Shown piece by piece: positions 7,028-9,552 of a stretch of DNA of 9,552 nucleotides. Position numbers and translations under genes: made by a program. Within the stretch, counting starts at the first letter, position 1. The number at the start of each line of letters is the position of its first letter. The notes under the pieces were generated by a model. That model ran no database searches and was not told the DNA's origin. It was given only the letters and a program-made list of their open reading frames with translations. Source of the DNA: Bacillota bacterium (GTDB taxonomy: Bacteria; Bacillota_E; Sulfobacillia; Sulfobacillales; Sulfobacillaceae); NCBI GenBank assembly GCA_021802375.1, contig JAKAAL010000107.1:1-9552 (forward strand), written 5' to 3'.

Positions 7028-7413
7028 TCATTTTTCCGGTAACATGAATCTATGGAAGACAACTCGTTAGTTCATTTGCAGCACAATTCGTTCAGAGTCT
7101 TATGTCGCTGATCCGTCCTGTTATCGCACTCAGGATGTGCGCTATTAAGCCTTCGGTGGGGGCGTCTTTAATGGATGGTTCCGGTTAGATCGCACAGTCC
7201 GGACTTGCCGCGACGTGCAACCGCAGCGCAAACTGAGCGATGCATAATCGGGACATTCCAAGGTAAGCGGCGGCCTCAGTCTACATATCGGAGGTTCGGA
7301 GCAATTCGGCAGAACCTCTATTGGAATAACTGTTGAACACAGTTCGCCTTGGTTCCACGAGTCCGGTCTGCCAAAGTTCGGAGGTGGTCATCTGGACTCG
7401 AATTCCTGTTGCG
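7028..7413. other. Region without an intact gene between the Doc operon and the kinase promoter
   Basis: No open frame of convincing length, RNA gene or strong terminator was found on either strand. The only suggestive content is a possible remnant of a helix-turn-helix gene (7185-7391, listed separately). Its unusable short frames fit a decayed accessory region. Confidence 0.5.
7185..7391 (-). pseudogene. Possible remnant of a helix-turn-helix (excisionase-like) gene
   Basis: On the minus strand an ATG at 7389-7391 opens a frame of 36 codons that ends in a TAG (7281-7283). The same frame then continues open for 31 more codons to a TAA (7185-7187). The part after the TAG reads TEAAAYLGMSRLCIA, close to the EAAAYLGVSRxTI pattern of MerR/excisionase-type helix-turn-helix domains. 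If real, it is a gene killed by a nonsense mutation, located just downstream of the Doc toxin. The later residues lose the usual pattern, the upstream part matches nothing I know, and there is no clear ribosome site. The likeness may be chance. Confidence 0.2.
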
Positions 7414-7812
7414 TTAGCGGTGTTCGTCGTTCAACGAAGAGGTATCTGAGACGAGCCAATCCACGATAGTCTCCACCGACAAATGCTTGGCCGCTATATC
7501 AACGACCAAATTCTCTGCATCTGTCCGTGAACCCTCAAGTTCCATGTCATTGAACCGCAGGAACAAACCCGCCGCGGTAAAGGCCGTCCGCTTGTTTCCG
7601 TCTTGAAACGGGTGGTTGAGGACTAACGAGTGAAGGAGTACGGCGGCTTTTTCCAATACGGAGGTATAGAGGTCGGCCCCTTCGATCGTAGCCTCTGGTC
7701 GGGCGACCGCGGATTCGAGTCCCGTCAGATTCAAGACGCCATGCGTGCCTCCAAATCGTTCAATCACTAGGAAGTGAATGAAGAGGACTTCCTGAACGGT
7801 GAGGTATCTCAC
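7414..7812 (-). CDS. doc: Doc-type Fic/DOC toxin
   Basis: This 132-residue protein matches the length of Doc toxins. The all-helical Fic/DOC domain spans nearly the whole protein. Near the N-terminus GVLNLTGLESAVARPEA (25-41) matches the G..L.S.L.RP substrate-flap region. The central motif is HPFQDGNKRTA (67-77), with catalytic H67 and D71, N73, K74 and R75. The GNKR version, instead of the GNGR of AMPylating Fic enzymes, is the Doc signature; phage P1 Doc is known to phosphorylate EF-Tu and stop translation. The start is a GTG (7810-7812) that overlaps the antitoxin TGA by GTGA. It has no good ribosome site of its own, so translation should be coupled to the antitoxin. All key residues are present and the gene looks functional. 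No terminator was seen after its stop. Confidence 0.93.
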   Translation of the reverse strand: MRYLTVQEVLFIHFLVIERFGGTHGVLNLTGLESAVARPEATIEGADLYTSVLEKAAVLLHSLVLNHPFQDGNKRTAFTAAGLFLRFNDMELEGSRTDAENLVVDIAAKHLSVETIVDWLVSDTSSLNDEHR

Positions 7813-8048
7813 CGTTCAGCCAATCGCCGCAAAACATCGGCGTATTCCGCCGCAAAACTATCGACGGCTCGCACGAAGTCCGGCGTAATGTCCGGTGAAA
7901 CCTGCCGTACGGGCTTTACGACAATCTCTCCCTTGTCGTTCCGCAGAAGCTCCACGGGCTGATCTTCGAGGTTCATCTGGCGCACCCATTCAGAAGGAAT
8001 CGACACCGCAAAACTATTGCCGACTTTGAATACCTTGCGGACTTGCAC
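7809..8048 (-). CDS. AbrB/MazE-fold antitoxin of the Doc toxin
   Basis: Read from the GTG at 8046-8048 the protein has 79 residues. Residues 1-46 form a SpoVT-AbrB swapped-hairpin DNA-binding domain (VRKVFKVGNSFAVSIPSEWV, then VELLRNDKGEIVVKP). Residues 55-79 (DFVRAVDSFAAEYADVLRRLAER) are a predicted helix of the sort that docks on Doc and blocks its active site. The antitoxin therefore should bind both its operator and the toxin. A GTG three codons upstream (8055-8057) is also open, but AAGGAA ends directly against it, whereas 8048 has 9-10 bases of spacing, so I chose the shorter form. Pairing an AbrB-fold antitoxin rather than a Phd-fold one with Doc is known but less common. Its promoter overlaps a perfect inverted repeat, suggesting autoregulation. 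Confidence 0.9.
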   Translation of the reverse strand: MQVRKVFKVGNSFAVSIPSEWVRQMNLEDQPVELLRNDKGEIVVKPVRQVSPDITPDFVRAVDSFAAEYADVLRRLAER

Positions 8049-8068
8049 GCGCGTCACTTCCTTTGAAA

Positions 8069-8091
8069 GTTGTTATAACAATTATAACAAC
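8069..8091. promoter_or_regulatory. Probable operator of the Doc toxin-antitoxin operon
   Basis: Two perfect 10-base arms, GTTGTTATAA (8069-8078) and TTATAACAAC (8082-8091), flank a 3-base centre. The repeat lies 20 bases upstream of the chosen antitoxin start and covers the -10 box. This placement fits repression by the AbrB-fold antitoxin, alone or with Doc. Confidence 0.8.
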
Positions 8092-8109
8092 CGAAGTTCG
8101 GCATCACAA
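8081..8109 (-). promoter_or_regulatory. Promoter of the Doc toxin-antitoxin operon
   Basis: On the minus strand TTGTGA (8104-8109, 4 of 6 to the -35 consensus) is followed after 17 bases by a perfect TATAAT (8081-8086). The -10 box lies within the inverted repeat at 8069-8091, so a bound repressor would block it. Confidence 0.75.
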
Positions 8110-8305
8110 TGTGGCGTGGGGGAGCACGAAAGTCCCAACATGGAACCTGAGAGGGGGACTTCAGCTCTTCCCGAACATTCGGGCACAGCGAGTGGCAATG
8201 CGCCACTTCATCGGCTCGTGCGTTCAAGGGCCGGAGAAAATTCGCCCAAACATCCGCGCCTGTCGCGGGCGGCAACACAATGCCGTGATAAAATATAAGG
8301 AGAGG
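8110..8305. other. Intergenic region between divergent Doc operon and decayed gene
   Basis: No gene was found. Two small hairpins lie close together: CCCGA/TCGGG around a 4-base loop (8170-8183) and AGTGGC/GCCACT around a 5-base loop (8191-8207). Neither has a T-run. A minus-strand open frame crosses this region and also the Doc promoter, so it was judged a chance frame. A TAAAAT (8289-8294) could be a -10 box for the plus-strand gene at 8306, but no -35 partner was seen. Confidence 0.4.
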
Positions 8306-8530
8306 ATGCACGTGGCTCCGGTGGCAACCATTGCATCGGGTGATTGACGATTTGTCGGCTGATAAGTTACCGACCCTGGCCGGCCTCATCCACACATTGA
8401 TTGATGGAGATCATGAACCCATGGGTGCGCAAGCGCTGGTCACACGCCGCCTGCATGCGACAGCTTTACGGGTTACAGTGTGTCTCTACGCGAACATTTT
8501 GGATATCAAGATTTAGTCCAACCGTTCTGA
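8306..8530 (+). pseudogene. Decayed short gene, possibly an antitoxin, with two compensating frameshifts
   Basis: An ATG at 8306 follows AAGGAG (8297-8302) and reads MHVAPVATI before stopping at 8345-8347. From about 8331 another frame carries protein-like sequence, VIDDLSADKLPTLAGLIHTL then DGDHEPMGAQAL. From about 8460 the first frame resumes with SVSLREHFGYQDLVQPF and ends in TGA (8528-8530). Thus one single-base shift near 8330 and an opposite one near 8455 would restore about 74 codons. The middle part, an acidic amphipathic helix ending in DEP-like residues, recalls the short helical antitoxins paired with RelE/ParE-type toxins; that likeness is weak and from memory. The stop overlaps a following ATG (TGATG), as in toxin-antitoxin pairs. 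The reading as a broken gene is inference from frame and context. Confidence 0.4.
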
Positions 8531-8567
8531 TGGACTTATCCAAGACTGATCATCGTTTAGTCAATGA
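8530..8567 (+). pseudogene. Truncated start of a gene coupled to the decayed gene
   Basis: An ATG at 8530-8532 shares its A with the preceding TGA and starts MDLSKTDHRLVND before the sequence runs into what looks like the right end of the tnpB element. The frame stays open to 8682, but from about 8568 it is antisense to the tnpB 3' region and probably not part of the original protein. The family cannot be recognised from so few residues. An alternative is that the imperfect hairpin at 8547-8570 belongs to the element, in which case the boundary lies further left and this start is meaningless. Confidence 0.25.
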
Positions 8568-8570
8568 TCA
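8547..8570. repeat. Imperfect hairpin near the right end of the tnpB element
   Basis: TGATCAT (8547-8553) and ATGATCA (8564-8570) pair perfectly around a 10-base loop. IS200/IS605 elements carry hairpins just inside their ends that the Y1 transposase recognises, so this may be the right-end signal. It could equally be host sequence. Confidence 0.35.
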
Positions 8571-8670
8571 AACTTTTCGCCACCTTCCTGCTTCATGGCG
8601 TCATGGCTTCTTAGGGTCTCCAGGACCGGTCGTCCACCAGAGGGCGCTCCACAGGCTTGTCACCGAGCGG

Positions 8671-8688
8671 GTCTGCCGTTAGGCAGAC
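8671..8688. repeat. Hairpin straddling the tnpB stop codon
   Basis: GTCTGCC (8671-8677) and GGCAGAC (8682-8688) pair perfectly around GTTA, and the tnpB TAA lies in the loop on the minus strand. There is no T-run after it. It is better explained as part of the omega RNA fold than as a terminator. Confidence 0.7.
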
Positions 8689-9552
8689 TGGGATGGACAG
8701 CCGTCCATCGAACTCTCGGCCACTTTCCGTAAATTGATCGCCGCATTGACATCGCGGTCATGCTGCGCACCACAGTCAGGGCACGTCCACTCCCGCACCG
8801 AGAGCGGCATTTTCGGCACGGTGTACCCGCACGACGAACACGTTTTGCTGCTGGGATACCAGCGGTTCACAACCACCACCGTCCGCCCCCGTTGAGCCGC
8901 TTTGTATTTCAACTGACGTCGGAATTCGCCCAAGCCCATATCGGCAATCGCCCGGGCCAGCGGATGGTTTTGGAGCATCCCCGCCACGTTGAGATCCTCG
9001 ATGGCCATGACGTCAAACCGCTCCACGAGCATCGTGGTCAACGGGTGCAAGGCATTCGCTCGGATATTCGCAATCTGGGCATGCAGCCGGGCGATGCGCC
9101 GTTGGGTTTTCTGCATGTTCTCCGACCAAGGGATGTGCATTCCTTTCGGAATGGGTTCGCCGGGCTGAAGCCCGGCACGCACTGTGGCGGCTTCCATCGG
9201 GCGACTGAATTGTTTCGATAACTGACGAAGCTGGGCCAAGGCGGCTGCATAGGCTTTCGGTCCCACGATCTTCTCGCCGGTCGAGAGGGTTGCCAACGCA
9301 CAAACGCCCAAATCGACCCCGCCCACCACTTGGCTTTCGCGATGGATACGGGGTGGATCGGGCATCTCGACGGTGACACTCAAAAACCAGCGCTCGGCGG
9401 TCCGGGAGATCGTGCCATCCAGTACTTTCCCGACAAAGCGTAACGATTCGTGCATCCGAACCCAGCCTAACTTCGGAATATGCACGGTGTGCCCTTTGAC
9501 CGTGAATTGGTCATTGGTCAAGGTAAAACGGTCGTGCTGTCCCTTTTTCTTG
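8679..9552 (-). CDS. tnpB: RNA-guided nuclease TnpB (IS200/IS605 OrfB), 5' end outside window
   Basis: About 290 C-terminal residues are present, and the frame is open to the right edge, so the start lies outside. TnpB is an omega-RNA-guided DNA endonuclease that helps IS200/IS605 elements persist. The visible part has the wedge-like segment KLGWVRMHESLRFVGK before the split RuvC domain: GVDLGV (first Asp, residue 70 counted from the TTG at 9519-9521), AIEDLNV (Glu 175), then a zinc ribbon CSSC...CPDC (228-231 and 247-250) and HDRDVNAAINL (last Asp 257). All three catalytic acids and four cysteines are kept, so it is probably active. A helical insert with a basic patch (132-160) lies between the first two RuvC motifs. 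The TTG is only an internal codon; the upstream KKKGQHDRFTL residues match the family. No tnpA is present in this window. Confidence 0.95.
   Translation of the reverse strand, partial: KKKGQHDRFTLTNDQFTVKGHTVHIPKLGWVRMHESLRFVGKVLDGTISRTAERWFLSVTVEMPDPPRIHRESQVVGGVDLGVCALATLSTGEKIVGPKAYAAALAQLRQLSKQFSRPMEAATVRAGLQPGEPIPKGMHIPWSENMQKTQRRIARLHAQIANIRANALHPLTTMLVERFDVMAIEDLNVAGMLQNHPLARAIADMGLGEFRRQLKYKAAQRGRTVVVVNRWYPSSKTCSSCGYTVPKMPLSVREWTCPDCGAQHDRDVNAAINLRKVAESSMDGCPSQSA
8692..8709. repeat. Second hairpin inside the last tnpB codons
   Basis: GATGGAC (8692-8698) and GTCCATC (8703-8709) pair perfectly around AGCC, 3 bases from the neighbouring hairpin. It lies wholly within coding sequence for the TnpB tail (SMDGCPS), so the RNA fold and the protein end share these bases. 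Confidence 0.7.

Larger units (their letters stand above)
8567..8709 (-). ncRNA. Probable omega RNA (reRNA) at the tnpB 3' end and element right end
   Basis: TnpB nucleases use a guide RNA made from the 3' end of tnpB and the transposon right end. Here the last tnpB codons and stop fold into two successive perfect 7-bp hairpins with 4-base loops: GATGGAC/GTCCATC at 8692-8709 and GTCTGCC/GGCAGAC at 8671-8688. Further along the minus strand come CGCTC/GAGCG (8645-8669) and a GAAGCAGGAAG string that recurs, as I recall it, near the right ends of IS200/IS605 elements. The guide would be the sequence just past the right end, which I place near 8567. The 5' limit and exact right end are estimates. 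Confidence 0.5.

Noticed and set aside
8160..8330. CRISPR-like or tandem repeat array
   Set aside because: Several small hairpins occur, but no sequence is repeated at regular spacing.
8054..8395. 113-codon minus-strand open frame across the Doc promoter region
   Set aside because: It runs through the TATAAT box and operator and overlaps the decayed plus-strand gene. Part of it vaguely recalls a TnpB tail, but not enough to support a call.
8760..9221. 153-codon plus-strand open frame
   Set aside because: It lies opposite the tnpB zinc ribbon and RuvC region; the antisense frame is a by-product of codon bias.

Overview
The window looks like a stretch of a thermophilic or acidophilic Firmicutes-type chromosome, Sulfobacillus-like. 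This rests on AAGGAGG-class ribosome sites, moderate GC, and a GH57/TreZ/GH77 set beside dense mobile elements. The taxonomy is inference only.

Region 1 (1-4225, minus strand) is a compact alpha-glucan/trehalose operon read right to left: a GH77 4-alpha-glucanotransferase (malQ), treZ (maltooligosyl-trehalose trehalohydrolase), and the first 130 codons of a GH57/DUF3536-type glycoside hydrolase that runs off the left edge. malQ and treZ overlap by ATGA, and treZ and GH57 are 11 bases apart, with the GH57 ribosome site partly inside the treZ stop. MalQ would remodel maltodextrins and TreZ would release trehalose from maltooligosyl-trehalose. The synthase TreY, which TreZ needs, is not in the window.

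Region 2 (about 4489-6918) is a small P-loop kinase-like gene (minus strand) cut in two by a complete 1901-bp IS1634-type (DUF4277 transposase) insertion sequence at 4929-6829. The element has perfect 17-bp terminal inverted repeats and a 5-bp direct repeat ATAAA on both sides. The Walker A half lies to its right and the rest of the gene to its left. Rejoining the halves does not restore the frame, so the target had lost coding sequence as well.

Region 3 (7414-8109, minus strand) is an intact toxin-antitoxin operon. An AbrB-fold antitoxin overlaps a Doc-type Fic toxin by GTGA, and both are driven by a good promoter whose TATAAT box sits inside a perfect 10+10 inverted repeat, very probably the operator. 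Between it and the broken kinase (7028-7413) there is no intact gene, only a possible helix-turn-helix remnant.

Region 4 (8306-9552) holds the end of an IS200/IS605-type element: a tnpB that runs off the right edge, with two adjacent 7-bp hairpins at its 3' end that look like part of an omega RNA (reRNA). Facing it on the plus strand is a decayed short gene with two compensating frameshifts, whose stop overlaps the start of a second gene (TGATG). That second gene appears to be cut off by the element. Overall, the right half is an accessory island of defence/stress modules and transposons next to a housekeeping sugar operon.
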